Assembly (NCBI RefSeq): GCF_048892425.1
Contig: NZ_JBLZHU010000003.1
Location: 248,001 to 312,000, forward strand
Direction: 5' to 3'
DNA: 64,000 bases
Origin: Pacificispira sp002696645
GTDB taxonomy: Bacteria; Pseudomonadota; Alphaproteobacteria; UBA8366; Aestuariispiraceae
Below the pieces are notes generated by a model. The model searched no databases. It was not told where the DNA came from and saw only the letters and a list, made by a program, of their open reading frames with translations. Within the stretch, counting starts at the first letter, position 1. Each line of letters opens with the position of its first letter. Made by a program: the position numbers and the translations under genes. Of this stretch, positions 49,826 to 58,710 are shown in pieces.

Positions 49826-50587
49826 ATGGCAGACCTCAACGGACAGCATGCACTCATCACCGGCGGCGGAACGGGCGTCGGGGCGGCAATTGCTCGCTGT
49901 CTGTCAGAGGCCGGCGCAGCAATAACGATCGCCGGGCGACGCCTTGCGCCCTTGCAGGACCTGGCCAAACAATTGCCAAAGGCACAGGCGATACAATGTG
50001 ACGTTACTGACGAGGAGTCTGTTGCCGCCCTCTTTGCGGCCGCTGCGGAGACCTTTGGGCCTGTAACAATCGCCGTCGCCAATGCTGGGGCAGCGAAAAG
50101 TGCCCCTATCGGCAAAACCGATATGGCGCTGTGGGAATCCAGCCTGGCCGTTAATCTGACCGGGGCCTTTCTGACCGCCAGGGAAGCGCTGGCTTCCATG
50201 CGTCAATCCAAACAGGGCCGCATCATTTTCGTTGCCAGTACAGCGGGCTTGAAAGGCTATGCCTATGTCTCGCCCTATTGCGCCGCCAAGCATGGCGTCA
50301 TCGGCTTAACCAAAGCATTGGCCCTGGAAGTTGCCAAGGAAGGCATCACTGTCAACGCGATCTGCCCCGGCTTCACCGAAACCCCTTTGCTGCAAGATTC
50401 CATCACAAATATCATGGAAAAGACCGGGCGCGACGAAGAAGCGGCCCGGGCAAGCCTGTTGAAAACCAACCCGCAGGGCCGTTTCATTCAGCCGGAAGAA
50501 ATTGCCGAAACGGCCTTGTGGCTGTGTTCAAGCCAGGCCAGCAGCATTACAGGCCAAGCCATCTCTGTTTCCGGGGGAGAAACATGA
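49826..50587 (+). CDS. Short-chain dehydrogenase/reductase
   Basis: 253 aa. A classical SDR: cofactor loop HALITGGGTGVGAAIARCL (about 9-27), NAG in IAVANAGAAKS, catalytic Ser in IIFVASTAGLKG and YCAAKHGVIGLTKALALE with Y-x3-K, and the C-terminal GQAISVSGG. It starts 14 bases after the hydroxylase gene and its stop overlaps the MarR start, so it belongs to the catabolic operon. A role in reducing or oxidising the ring-derived keto/hydroxyacyl-CoA is inferred from context. Confidence 0.92.
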   Translation: MADLNGQHALITGGGTGVGAAIARCLSEAGAAITIAGRRLAPLQDLAKQLPKAQAIQCDVTDEESVAALFAAAAETFGPVTIAVANAGAAKSAPIGKTDMALWESSLAVNLTGAFLTAREALASMRQSKQGRIIFVASTAGLKGYAYVSPYCAAKHGVIGLTKALALEVAKEGITVNAICPGFTETPLLQDSITNIMEKTGRDEEAARASLLKTNPQGRFIQPEEIAETALWLCSSQASSITGQAISVSGGET

Positions 50588-51135
50588 CCATACAAGACCC
50601 CGCAACCGCTGCGCATATAAAAAGCTCAAAACCTGCCCGATTGGACGAAGCAGAATTGCTGCGCAAGATGCGGCTGCGCCTGTGGATCAATATGCTGCGC
50701 ACCACGCGGCATATCGAAAACACATTACGGGAACGATTTAAGTCGGAATTCGAAGCCACCCTGCCCCGGTTCGATGTAATGGCCGCGCTGTTCCGAAATC
50801 CTGACGGCATGACGATGACCCGGCTTTCGGAAAGCCTGATGGTGTCCAATGGCAATGTGACCGGCATTGTAGAACGGCTGGTAGAAGAGGGATTGGTCAA
50901 TCGATCCGCCCATGACACAGACCGGCGCACGGCGATTGTGATGTTGACCCCGGATGGTCAATCCACATTTTCTGATATGGCAGATGAGCATCATGCCTGG
51001 ATCAACGCGCTTTTGGAACCGATCCCGCAGGACGAAATTGAACATCTGACGGAACTGCTGCAAGGCCTGCGCGACGCGCAGACGGCGGAACAGCAAAAGA
51101 CCCGCCAGGCCAAGCGTAAGAAAAAGGACCAATGA
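50584..51135 (+). CDS. MarR-family transcriptional regulator
   Basis: 183 aa. Winged helix domain: FKSEFEATLPRFDVMAALFR, MTMTRLSESLMVSNGNVTGIVERLVEEGLVNR (given by SESLMVSNGNVTGIVERL) and DTDRRTAIVMLTPDG. The start ATG overlaps the SDR stop and GGGGAGA stands upstream, giving tight coupling; a longer frame to 50278 lies inside the SDR gene and is a shadow. Its place inside the catabolic operon suggests it senses an aromatic CoA intermediate, as is known for MarR relatives such as BadR and CouR. Confidence 0.9.
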   Translation: MTIQDPATAAHIKSSKPARLDEAELLRKMRLRLWINMLRTTRHIENTLRERFKSEFEATLPRFDVMAALFRNPDGMTMTRLSESLMVSNGNVTGIVERLVEEGLVNRSAHDTDRRTAIVMLTPDGQSTFSDMADEHHAWINALLEPIPQDEIEHLTELLQGLRDAQTAEQQKTRQAKRKKKDQ

Positions 51136-51950
51136 CAATGACCGCCATGAAGAATCTGAAACCAAAACACTTCCTGTGGGAAATGCAGGGGGATGTCGCC
51201 GTCATCCGCCTGAACCGACCAGAGCGCAAAAACCCGCTGACCTTTGAAAGCTATGCAGAATTGCGCGACACATTTCGCGACCTTGCCTATTGCGATGATG
51301 TGAAGGCGGTGGTTTTCGCCTCCAATGGCGGTAACTTTTCCTCTGGCGGGGATGTTCATGATATTATCGGTCCGCTGCTGGATCGCGACATGAAGGGATT
51401 GCTGGAATTCACCCGAATGACCGGCGATCTGGTCAAGGCGATGAAGGCCTGTCCCCAGCCTGTGATCGCCGCTATTGATGGTATCTGTGTCGGGGCTGGT
51501 GCGATGGTCGCCTTGTTTTCTGATCTGCGCCTGGGTACCGATGCATCAAAGACGGCATTTCTTTTCACACGCGTTGGATTGGCGGGATGTGATATGGGCG
51601 CCTGTGCCATGTTGCCCCGTGTCATTGGACAGGGCCGCGCAGCGGAATTGCTGTACACTGGTCGTTCCATGTCGGGGGAAGAAGGTCTGGCCTGGGGATT
51701 CTTTAATCGACTTGTGGACGCTGATGCGCTGGAATCTGATGCCATTGCCCTGGCACAGTCCATCGCGACTGGGCCAAATTTTGGTCATATGATGACCAAG
51801 ACCATGCTGAACCAGGAATGGTCCATGACCCTGGATCAGGCCATCGAAGCAGAAGCGCAGGCGCAGGCGATCTGTATGCAGACCCGCGACTTCCGCCGCG
51901 CCTATGATGCTTTTGTCGCGAAACAACGCCCCGATTTTAAAGGGGATTAA
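51132..51950 (+). CDS. Enoyl-CoA hydratase/isomerase family protein
   Basis: 272 aa, crotonase fold. VAVIRLNRPERKNPLTFESY opens the domain; the oxyanion-hole segments are GGNFSSGGDVHDII and IDGICVGAGAMVALFSDLRL, and the catalytic Glu region includes LPRVIGQGRAAELLYTGRSMSGEEGLAWGFFNRLVDADAL (seen as AAELLYTGR). Its ATG overlaps the MarR stop (ATGA) after AAGGACC. In the operon it would hydrate the ring-derived enoyl-CoA or open the ring; the exact step is inferred. Confidence 0.9.
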   Translation: MTMTAMKNLKPKHFLWEMQGDVAVIRLNRPERKNPLTFESYAELRDTFRDLAYCDDVKAVVFASNGGNFSSGGDVHDIIGPLLDRDMKGLLEFTRMTGDLVKAMKACPQPVIAAIDGICVGAGAMVALFSDLRLGTDASKTAFLFTRVGLAGCDMGACAMLPRVIGQGRAAELLYTGRSMSGEEGLAWGFFNRLVDADALESDAIALAQSIATGPNFGHMMTKTMLNQEWSMTLDQAIEAEAQAQAICMQTRDFRRAYDAFVAKQRPDFKGD

Positions 51951-52017
51951 GCGATGATGCGGACCCATCATCTTCATGAAGAAAACAGGGGCTGGCACGG
52001 TCAAAATCCCGTGCTTG

Positions 52018-52181
52018 CCCCGCCTCTCTTGAGGGGGGGAGCCCCATCTTTTACTCCTCCCCCCTTGAGGGGGGGAGGTTGGGAGGGGGGTGCTCTCTCC
52101 TCCGCATTCAAGCCAACTGTAGGCAAAGGCCTTACGGCCTATCACCCCCACCCCAACCCTCCCCCCTCTAGGGGGAGGGAG
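52018..52181. repeat. Complex palindromic repeat cluster, copy 2
   Basis: This copy has two C-run/TTGA/G-run units (about 52020-52054 and 52055-52080), then the same outer inverted repeat as copy 1: GAGGTTGGGAGGGGGGTG (about 52075-52092) and CACCCCCACCCCAACCCTCC (about 52143-52162), ending in GGGGGAGGGAG. The central segment between the arms also matches copy 1 (CTCTCTCCTCCGCA and AGGCCTTxCGGCCT). It lies inside the operon between the enoyl-CoA hydratase and acyl-CoA dehydrogenase genes. Confidence 0.85.
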
Positions 52182-52218
52182 TACAAGAACGATTTTCTTC
52201 TGTTACAAGGTGCCAATT

Positions 52219-53376
52219 ATGCCTGATACAACTTTTCTGGATTGGCCGTTTTTCGAAGAGAAACACCGCAGACTTGCCGCGGATCTAGACGCCTGGGCAC
52301 AGGCGGAATTGAGCCATGTCGATCATGGGGATGTTGATGCGGCCTGTCGAGATCTGGTTGCACGATTGGGTAAGGCGGGATGGTTGACCCACAGCGCGCC
52401 TGATCCGGATGCACTCACGCCGCTGGATGTGCGCAGCCTTTGCCTGATCAGGGAAACCCTGGCACGGCATGATGGATTGGCGGATTTTGCCTTTGCCATG
52501 CAGGGACTGGGCACCGGCGCACTGTCCCTGTTCGGCAGTCGGGAACAGCAACGCGAATGGTTGCCGCGCACGCGCGCCGGAACCGCGATTGCCGCCTTCG
52601 CCCTCAGCGAGCCAAAATCAGGATCTGACGTTGCCAATATTGAATTGTCCGCAGAGGAAACAGCAGATGGTTACGTTCTGACCGGGGAGAAGACCTGGAT
52701 TTCGAATGGTGGCATCGCAGATTTCTATGTCACCTTTGCCCGCACTGGGGAAGGCCCCGGCGCAAAGGGTCTCAGCGCCTTCCTGGTGCCAGCCGATACG
52801 CCCGACCTGAAAATTGCCGAACGTCTGGACGTCATCGCGCCCCATCCCCTGGCCCGATTGCATTTTGATGGCACCACGATTCCTAAATCTGCACTGATCG
52901 GGGAGCGGGGCAAGGGCTTCCGCATTGCGATGAGTGTCTTGGACATTTTCCGTTCCACCGTCGGCGCAGCGGCTTTAGGTTTTGCCCGCCGTGCCCTGGA
53001 TGAAGGCCTATCCCGCGCGGCCACTCGCGAATTGTTCGGGGCCCCACTGGCGGATTTACAGATGGTTCAGGGGCACTTGGCCGATATGGCATTGGATGTG
53101 GATACATCAGCCCTGCTGATTTACCGCGCCGCCTGGACAAAGGATTCGGGTGCCGCCCGGATCAGCCGAGAGGCCTCCATGGCGAAGCTGTATGCAACAG
53201 AGGCCGCCCAACGAGTCATCGATGCCGCCGTGCAACTGCATGGCGGGGACGGCGTGCGCAGCGGCACCATAGTCGAGCGGCTGTATCGCGAAATTCGCGC
53301 ATTGCGCATTTACGAGGGGGCGAGTGATGTCCAAAAGGTGGTCATCGCCCGTCATTTGCTTTCTGAGAAAGACTGA
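52219..53376 (+). CDS. Acyl-CoA dehydrogenase family protein
   Basis: 385 aa, FAD enzyme. ALSEPKSGSDVANIELSAE, TGEKTWISNGGIADFYVTFARTG (seen as GEKTWISNGG) and MYEGxSDVQ-type end IYEGASDVQKVVIARHLLSEK show the family; the catalytic base is expected near the C-terminal third. Start at MPDTTFLDWPFF with AAGG 7 bases upstream. In the aerobic 2-aminobenzoyl-CoA route, ring-derived acyl-CoA is oxidised like a fatty acid, which suits this gene. It is separated from the enoyl-CoA hydratase by the palindromic repeat copy, which may set up differential expression. Confidence 0.9.
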   Translation: MPDTTFLDWPFFEEKHRRLAADLDAWAQAELSHVDHGDVDAACRDLVARLGKAGWLTHSAPDPDALTPLDVRSLCLIRETLARHDGLADFAFAMQGLGTGALSLFGSREQQREWLPRTRAGTAIAAFALSEPKSGSDVANIELSAEETADGYVLTGEKTWISNGGIADFYVTFARTGEGPGAKGLSAFLVPADTPDLKIAERLDVIAPHPLARLHFDGTTIPKSALIGERGKGFRIAMSVLDIFRSTVGAAALGFARRALDEGLSRAATRELFGAPLADLQMVQGHLADMALDVDTSALLIYRAAWTKDSGAARISREASMAKLYATEAAQRVIDAAVQLHGGDGVRSGTIVERLYREIRALRIYEGASDVQKVVIARHLLSEKD

Positions 53377-53413
53377 CTTTTAGATCCGGCACGACGAAAT
53401 GAGGGCACAGACC

Positions 53414-55039
53414 ATGTTGGGACCATCCGCACACACCGATACCTTTACCAGAGACAATCTGCCGCCAAAGGATCAATGGCCGGACCTGATCCTGGACCGC
53501 CCCGAATTTCAATATCCCGATTACATCAATGTCGGTGTCGAATTGACGGATCGTATAGTTGAGCGTGGCTTTGGGGATAATACGGCGCTGATCGGCAATG
53601 GCCGCAAACGCACCTACAAGGAATTGACCGACTGGACCAATCGGCTGGCCCATGCGCTGGTAGAAGATTACGGGTTGGAGCCTGGCAATCGCGTGCTGAT
53701 CCGGTCTGGAAACAATCCGGCCATGGTTGCGATCTGGCTGGCAGTGACCAAGGCCGGCGGGGTTGCGGTCAACACAATGCCGATGCTGCGCGCCGTAGAA
53801 CTGGCCAAGATTGTGGATAAGGCGGAAATCAAACTGGCCCTGACGGACAGCCGCATGGCCGACGAATTGGTCGCCTGTGCCAAGGACAATAAATTCCTGC
53901 AGCAAGTCATCAACTTTGATGGCACCGCGAACCATGACAGCGAATTGGACCGCATCGCACTGAACAAATCCGTGAAGTTCCAGGCCGTGAAAACCGGGCG
54001 AGATGATGTCGCACTGCTGGGCTTTACGTCCGGCACGACCGGTTCGCCAAAAGCGACGATGCATTTTCACCGCGACATACTGGCGATCGCCGACGGCTAT
54101 GCGGCAAATATTCTAAAGGTCACGCCGGATGATGTATTCGTTGGATCCCCACCCCTGGCCTTCACTTTTGGCCTGGGCGGCTTGGCGGTGTTTCCCCTTC
54201 GTTTCGGGGCCACGGCGACCCTGCTGGAAACAGCGACCCCGCCTAACCTGATCGAGATCATCGAAACTCATAAAGCGACGATCTGTTTTACGGCCCCCAC
54301 TGCCTATCGTGCGATGATGGCTGCCATGGACAAGGGGGCGGATTTATCCAGCCTGCGTATTGCGGTATCTGCTGGGGAAACCCTGCCCGCTGCAACGTTC
54401 ACCGCCTGGACAGAAAAAACCGGCGTTCCGATACTGGATGGGATTGGTGCGACGGAGATGCTGCATATCTTTATCAGCAACGCGATAGGCACTGCGACCG
54501 GGGGATCGACCGGCACTGCGATTGCTGGCTATGAAGCCAAGGTGGTTGATAACGACATGGTGGAAGTTCCCCGTGGCACGGTTGGCAAGCTGGCGGTGCG
54601 GGGGCCAACAGGCTGTCGGTATCTGGCTGATGACAGGCAAAAGGAATATGTCCGGGATGGCTGGAACCTGACGGGCGATGCCTTCTATCAATCCGAAGAC
54701 GGGAATTTCCATTTTGCCGCCCGGGCGGATGATATGATCGTGTCATCAGGCTACAACATTGCCGGACCGGAGGTGGAGGACGCCTTGTTGCGGCATGAAG
54801 CCGTCGCGGAATGCGGTGTGGTGGGTGTGCCCGATGAAGACCGTGGTCAAATCGTCAAGGCCTTCATCGTGCTGAAGCCTGGATATGAGGGCGGTGCCCT
54901 GATGGTCAAAACCCTGCAGGATTTTGTGAAGGCGACCATTGCCCCTTACAAGTATCCCCGCGCGATCAGTTTCCTGGAGGCACTGCCCAAAACGCAGACC
55001 GGGAAGCTGCAACGCTTCCGGCTGCGCGATCAGGCTTAG
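53414..55039 (+). CDS. Benzoate/2-aminobenzoate-CoA ligase family protein
   Basis: 541 aa AMP-binding enzyme. ANL motifs: LLGFTSGTTGSPKATMHFH (A3/P-loop), DGIGATEMLHIFISNA (A5), the LTGDAFYQSEDG motif (A7) and the C-terminal Lys loop FLEALPKTQTGKLQRFRLRDQ (cited by PKTQTGKLQRF). The MLH.FIS stretch after the ATE motif and overall length match benzoate/2-aminobenzoate CoA ligases. Start chosen at MLGPSAHTDTF, with GAGGG 8 bases upstream. It would activate the substrate to its CoA thioester, the first step of the cluster's pathway. Its TAG overlaps the convergent gene's TAA (TTAG, 55036-55039). Confidence 0.88.
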   Translation: MLGPSAHTDTFTRDNLPPKDQWPDLILDRPEFQYPDYINVGVELTDRIVERGFGDNTALIGNGRKRTYKELTDWTNRLAHALVEDYGLEPGNRVLIRSGNNPAMVAIWLAVTKAGGVAVNTMPMLRAVELAKIVDKAEIKLALTDSRMADELVACAKDNKFLQQVINFDGTANHDSELDRIALNKSVKFQAVKTGRDDVALLGFTSGTTGSPKATMHFHRDILAIADGYAANILKVTPDDVFVGSPPLAFTFGLGGLAVFPLRFGATATLLETATPPNLIEIIETHKATICFTAPTAYRAMMAAMDKGADLSSLRIAVSAGETLPAATFTAWTEKTGVPILDGIGATEMLHIFISNAIGTATGGSTGTAIAGYEAKVVDNDMVEVPRGTVGKLAVRGPTGCRYLADDRQKEYVRDGWNLTGDAFYQSEDGNFHFAARADDMIVSSGYNIAGPEVEDALLRHEAVAECGVVGVPDEDRGQIVKAFIVLKPGYEGGALMVKTLQDFVKATIAPYKYPRAISFLEALPKTQTGKLQRFRLRDQA

Positions 55040-57093
55040 GCTAGTGTCTTTAGGCCTACCGATGGCTCCCAGAAATCATGGCTCTGGGAGAATTCGGTAA
55101 CCTTTGCCAGGACCGTATCGAAGCCGATGCGTTCAGCCCAGAACATCGGCCCGCCCAATTGGCGCGGGAAACCATAACCATTGCAGAACACGACATCCAC
55201 ATCACTGGCCCGCTGAGCAATGCCCTCGTGCAGTAAGGCACAGGATTCATTGACCAAGGCGTACAGGCAGCGTTCAACGATTTCCTGATCTGTGATCTCA
55301 CGCCGGGTGATGCCGGATTCCTTCGCCGTATCTTCCGCAAGGGCCTCCACATTCGGGTCCGGGACTGGTTTGCGATTGCCTGGCTCATACAGGTAAAAGC
55401 CCCGCCCGGTTTTCTGACCAAAGCGCCCCATTTCACATAAGCGATCCGGCAGGGTGCAGTACCGTTTGTTCGGGTCGCGCAAATGCGCCGTCGCCTTGCG
55501 CTGTGCCCAGGCGATATCCAGCCCGGCCAGATCCATTACCGCGAAAGGTCCCAAGGCCATGCCGAAATTGGTCAGGGCGTGGTCGACCTGTGTCGGACTG
55601 GCGCCTTCCTCCATCAAGAAGATCGCTTCCCGTCGATAGACATTGTAAATGCGGTTGCCAATGAACCCATCACAAACTCCGGCCACGACTGGCGTTTTAC
55701 CAAGCTTCTTGCCCACTGCAAGCGCGGTGGTCAGGGCTTCTGGCGACGCTTTATCCGCGCGCACGATTTCCAGCAGTTTCATGATATTCGCCGGGCTGAA
55801 GAAATGCATGCCCAACACATCAGAAACACGATCCCCCGCAGCGGTCGCAATCTCATTCACGTCGATGTAAGACGTGTTGGTTGCCAGGATCGTCCCAGGT
55901 TTGGTTACCCGAGCCAAAGTGGCGAAGATTTCCCGCTTCACGGACAGGTCTTCAAAAACCGCCTCAATCACCAGATCCGCCGCAGCCAATTCTTCAATAT
56001 CCGTCACCGGTTTCAGGGCGGCCAGACGCGCATCCTTTTGGACATCTTTCAGGCGGCCTTTGGCGACTTGATCCTGATAATTCTTTTCAATCCGCGCACA
56101 GCCTGCATCCAGGGCTTGCTGCGCCCGTTCCAGCAACATGACCTGATAGCCAGCATCCAGCAGCGCGATTGCAATGCCGCCCCCCATCGTGCCCGCACCA
56201 ATCACTGCGACAGTCTTAATCGTCCGCGATGGTGTTTTTGAATCGATGTCGGCAATCTTGGTCGCGGCGCGTTCTGCAAAGAACATATGGCGCAATGCGG
56301 CCGCTTCTTCAGATGCAACACAGGCTTCAAAAATTTCCCGTTCTTTCTTGGACCCTTCCGCGAAGGGCAATAGAGAAGCCTCAACGCATTCCAGACAGGC
56401 CAGCGGGGCACGCATGCCTTTCGCACGTTTGGCGGTCTGTTCCCGCAAGGTTACGAAAAATTCTGGCGCGGGTGCCTCAACGGCGCGGGCTGAAACCGCA
56501 ACGGGTTCTCCAGCCTCTGCCATTTCCTCCGCGAAGGACAGGGCTGCAGGCAGAATGTCCCCGGACACGACACGATCCACAATGCCCAACTCCAGGGCCT
56601 TTTTCGCACCAACCGGCTTACCGGAAATGATCATATCCGCAGCGGCCGCAATCCCTGCTAAGCGCGGCAAGCGTTGTGTGCCGCCTGCCCCTGGGGGAAT
56701 GCCCAAATTGACCTCCGGCTGTCCGACCATACCGCCCTCGACCAGAATGCGGTAATGACAGGACATGGCAATTTCAAGCCCGCCGCCCAGCGTATGGGCC
56801 TGCAAGGCGGCGATGGTTGGCTTTGGACAGGCATCCAGGGCGGCAATCAGAGTATGCAAGCTGGGCTCCCCCTCCGGCCAGGGCTTGCCAAACATGGCGA
56901 TATCCGCGCCACCAATCAGACCGCGACCCCCCCCCATCAGCACAATGGCTTTCACTTGTGGATCCGTCTCTGCCGCACGCAGATGAGCAATCAGACCGCC
57001 GGGAACACCGGGGCTCATGGCATTGACGGGTGGGTTTTCGATAATGATCACGGCAATAGGACCGTGCTGTTCCAGACGGGTCAGGTCAGACAT
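55036..57093 (-). CDS. Bifunctional enoyl-CoA hydratase / 3-hydroxyacyl-CoA dehydrogenase
   Basis: 685 aa. The N-terminal crotonase domain (about 1-200) has oxyanion motifs GGGRGLIGGADIAMF and HTLGGGLEIAMSCHYRI (cited by GGGLEIAMSC). The dehydrogenase part (about 290-670) opens with TVAVIGAGTMGGGIAIALLDAG, and has the LDLAGLDIAWAQR- and FSPANIMKLLE-type motifs, with NAD-binding and a second helical domain. The peroxisomal-bifunctional (FadB/FadJ-like) architecture would catalyse two late beta-oxidation steps. It is on the minus strand facing the ligase, with GAGAGTTC before the ATG, and shares its transcript with the cupin gene upstream. Confidence 0.92.
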   Translation of the reverse strand: MSDLTRLEQHGPIAVIIIENPPVNAMSPGVPGGLIAHLRAAETDPQVKAIVLMGGGRGLIGGADIAMFGKPWPEGEPSLHTLIAALDACPKPTIAALQAHTLGGGLEIAMSCHYRILVEGGMVGQPEVNLGIPPGAGGTQRLPRLAGIAAAADMIISGKPVGAKKALELGIVDRVVSGDILPAALSFAEEMAEAGEPVAVSARAVEAPAPEFFVTLREQTAKRAKGMRAPLACLECVEASLLPFAEGSKKEREIFEACVASEEAAALRHMFFAERAATKIADIDSKTPSRTIKTVAVIGAGTMGGGIAIALLDAGYQVMLLERAQQALDAGCARIEKNYQDQVAKGRLKDVQKDARLAALKPVTDIEELAAADLVIEAVFEDLSVKREIFATLARVTKPGTILATNTSYIDVNEIATAAGDRVSDVLGMHFFSPANIMKLLEIVRADKASPEALTTALAVGKKLGKTPVVAGVCDGFIGNRIYNVYRREAIFLMEEGASPTQVDHALTNFGMALGPFAVMDLAGLDIAWAQRKATAHLRDPNKRYCTLPDRLCEMGRFGQKTGRGFYLYEPGNRKPVPDPNVEALAEDTAKESGITRREITDQEIVERCLYALVNESCALLHEGIAQRASDVDVVFCNGYGFPRQLGGPMFWAERIGFDTVLAKVTEFSQSHDFWEPSVGLKTLA

Positions 57094-57153
57094 GAACTCT
57101 CTTTCTTTATGATAAATTTTCAGGCGCCACCCTAGCGACCCAGACCACTAAAT

Positions 57154-57660
57154 TCAAACAGCCTCAATCGGTGTTCGGGTGATTTTGTCGGTATTGCGCC
57201 CCTCAATCCTCAGCAAGCGGGTCGGCCCCCTGCGCAACGGTGCATGAACCGCCCCTGTGGGATAAATATGGGCGTCGCCCGGCACCATATTATAACGACG
57301 GACCAGTTCAACCTTGGCCGGGCTGTCATCTGTTGCGGGGCGCAGAATACGCCAATCAGTCATCTCGGTTTCACCCTCTGCCTGACCATAAATCGCCCAG
57401 GTCGGCCCGTGGTCATGGGGATCGCCGGATTTCTCCCCCTCATACACATGGGCGCAAATACAGAATCCCAGATCAGAATCTTCGTACAAGACCTGCCGCT
57501 CTGGATCCTTCGGACGGTTCAGGATCGTCTGTTCCAGGAAGGTGGGGTCCGCCAGAGCCCGCTTCACATGGTCGCACACAGAAATTAGGGTCTTTTCCGA
57601 TTCACCCTCCTTTAGTGTCATGCGGCAATCTTCAATCAGGGCGTCTAAAGTATAAGTCAT
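57154..57660 (-). CDS. Cupin protein of the catabolic cluster (unknown function)
   Basis: 168 aa. A cupin core with metal-ligand pattern HDHGPTWAIYGQAEGETEMTDW (His, His), and the second motif PGDAHIYPTGAVH (His). YEGEKSGDPHDHGPTW resembles cysteine-dioxygenase-like cupins. The N-terminal half (about 1-60) is helical (MTYTLDALIEDCRMTLKEG). It starts 60 bases upstream of the fused hydratase/dehydrogenase on the same strand, so it is likely part of the pathway, perhaps acting on the amino-substituted acyl-CoA or a side product. I cannot assign a reaction. Confidence 0.75.
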   Translation of the reverse strand: MTYTLDALIEDCRMTLKEGESEKTLISVCDHVKRALADPTFLEQTILNRPKDPERQVLYEDSDLGFCICAHVYEGEKSGDPHDHGPTWAIYGQAEGETEMTDWRILRPATDDSPAKVELVRRYNMVPGDAHIYPTGAVHAPLRRGPTRLLRIEGRNTDKITRTPIEAV

Positions 57661-57974
57661 TTTTCAATTCTCCCATATCAGGAAGCACTCTCAAGAAACC
57701 CAAGTTTTTTGGGGTTTTGGAGGCAACTTCCATGATTTTTCAAATTATTTCCGCCAAAGATTAGCGCGTTCGGACCCCATGAACCAGCGTTGGATATGTC
57801 GCATCTGCGATTTTAGAAGAGCGTCAAATTTCTGCCCTATTCCGCACGCTACACTGTATCTGTAATCTGATATTTACACTGGACGCTATGGGGTGTCGGA
57901 TTATATGACGAAGCGTCAACAATCATACGTGTCCAGTTTTACAGGGCACAAAATCTAGGTGGGAGTGATACGGT
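57661..57974. other. Divergent spacer between cupin and cytochrome c genes
   Basis: 314 bases without a gene. An imperfect inverted repeat AAACCC...GGGGTTT lies at about 57696-57717 near the cupin start. Further right, towards the cytochrome, I saw no clear operator. Confidence 0.45.
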
Positions 57975-58397
57975 ATGAGCACGATCCGCAAGATCGGTTT
58001 CGCATTTGGAGCCTCCGTCCTGCTTCTCAGCAGCCAGGCACTGGCCGAAGGGGATGCCGCCAAAGGTGAAAAAGTATTCAAGAAATGCATGGCCTGCCAT
58101 TCGGTTGAGGAAGGCACAAACAAGGTTGGACCTTCCCTGTACGGAATCGTTGGGCGGCCCGCCAGCCAAATTGAAGATTACCGTTATTCCAAGATCAACC
58201 ACGCCGCAGAAGAAGCCGGGCTGGTCTGGACGGAAGAAAACATCTTCAACTATCTGGAAGACCCGCAGGGTTTCCTGGAAGGCTATCTGAAGGACCAGGG
58301 CAAAGATGCGCCTGGCCGCACCAAGATGGCCTTTAAGCTGAAGAAAGAAGATGAACGGCTGGATGTGATTGCCTATCTGAAATCCGTTGCACAATAA
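57975..58397 (+). CDS. Class I cytochrome c (c2-like), exported
   Basis: 140 aa. Signal peptide MSTIRKIGFAFGASVLLLSSQALA (about 1-24). The heme motif is CMACH in GEKVFKKCMACHSVEEG, the axial Met is in GRTKMAFKLKKEDE, and NKVGPSLYGIVGRPA matches cytochrome c2/mitochondrial-type cytochromes. It would carry electrons in the periplasm between the bc1 complex and oxidases. GGGAGTGATACGGT precedes the ATG, and a strong terminator follows. Confidence 0.95.
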   Translation: MSTIRKIGFAFGASVLLLSSQALAEGDAAKGEKVFKKCMACHSVEEGTNKVGPSLYGIVGRPASQIEDYRYSKINHAAEEAGLVWTEENIFNYLEDPQGFLEGYLKDQGKDAPGRTKMAFKLKKEDERLDVIAYLKSVAQ

Positions 58398-58431
58398 GAC
58401 ATCTTGATGGTGCCACACAGTGCAGAATTAT

Positions 58432-58460
58432 GAACCGATTGGGCCATGCCCGGTCGGTTC
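58432..58460 (+). terminator. Rho-independent terminator after cytochrome c
   Basis: GAACCGATTGGGC-CAT-GCCCGGTCGGTTC is a long stem, followed by ATTTCTTTT, 35 bases after the cytochrome stop. Confidence 0.85.
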
Positions 58461-58710
58461 ATTTCTTTTGTGCTGGCTGGGAAAGCTGCTTTAAAACAAA
58501 ATGTGTCAATTTTAGTTTACGTAAATCTTACTTTACATTTTAACAACAACACCGTTTAATGTTTGAACCATGGCGGTGTCTGAAAGTCTGACATAACGAC
58601 TGCAACCCCGCCTCAAAGGCCCGGAACTGTTAGATAATGGTCCATTGCGACCACATCGATGGGATCACGGAGCTATAAAATTCCGGTACGACCGGACAGG
58701 CAATGCGGGG
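58461..58710. other. Spacer between cytochrome c terminator and dxs
   Basis: About 250 bases, AT-rich at 58490-58560, then GC-rich. The frame of dxs stays open upstream to 58645 but this part looks non-coding. No gene or RNA is recognised. Confidence 0.4.
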
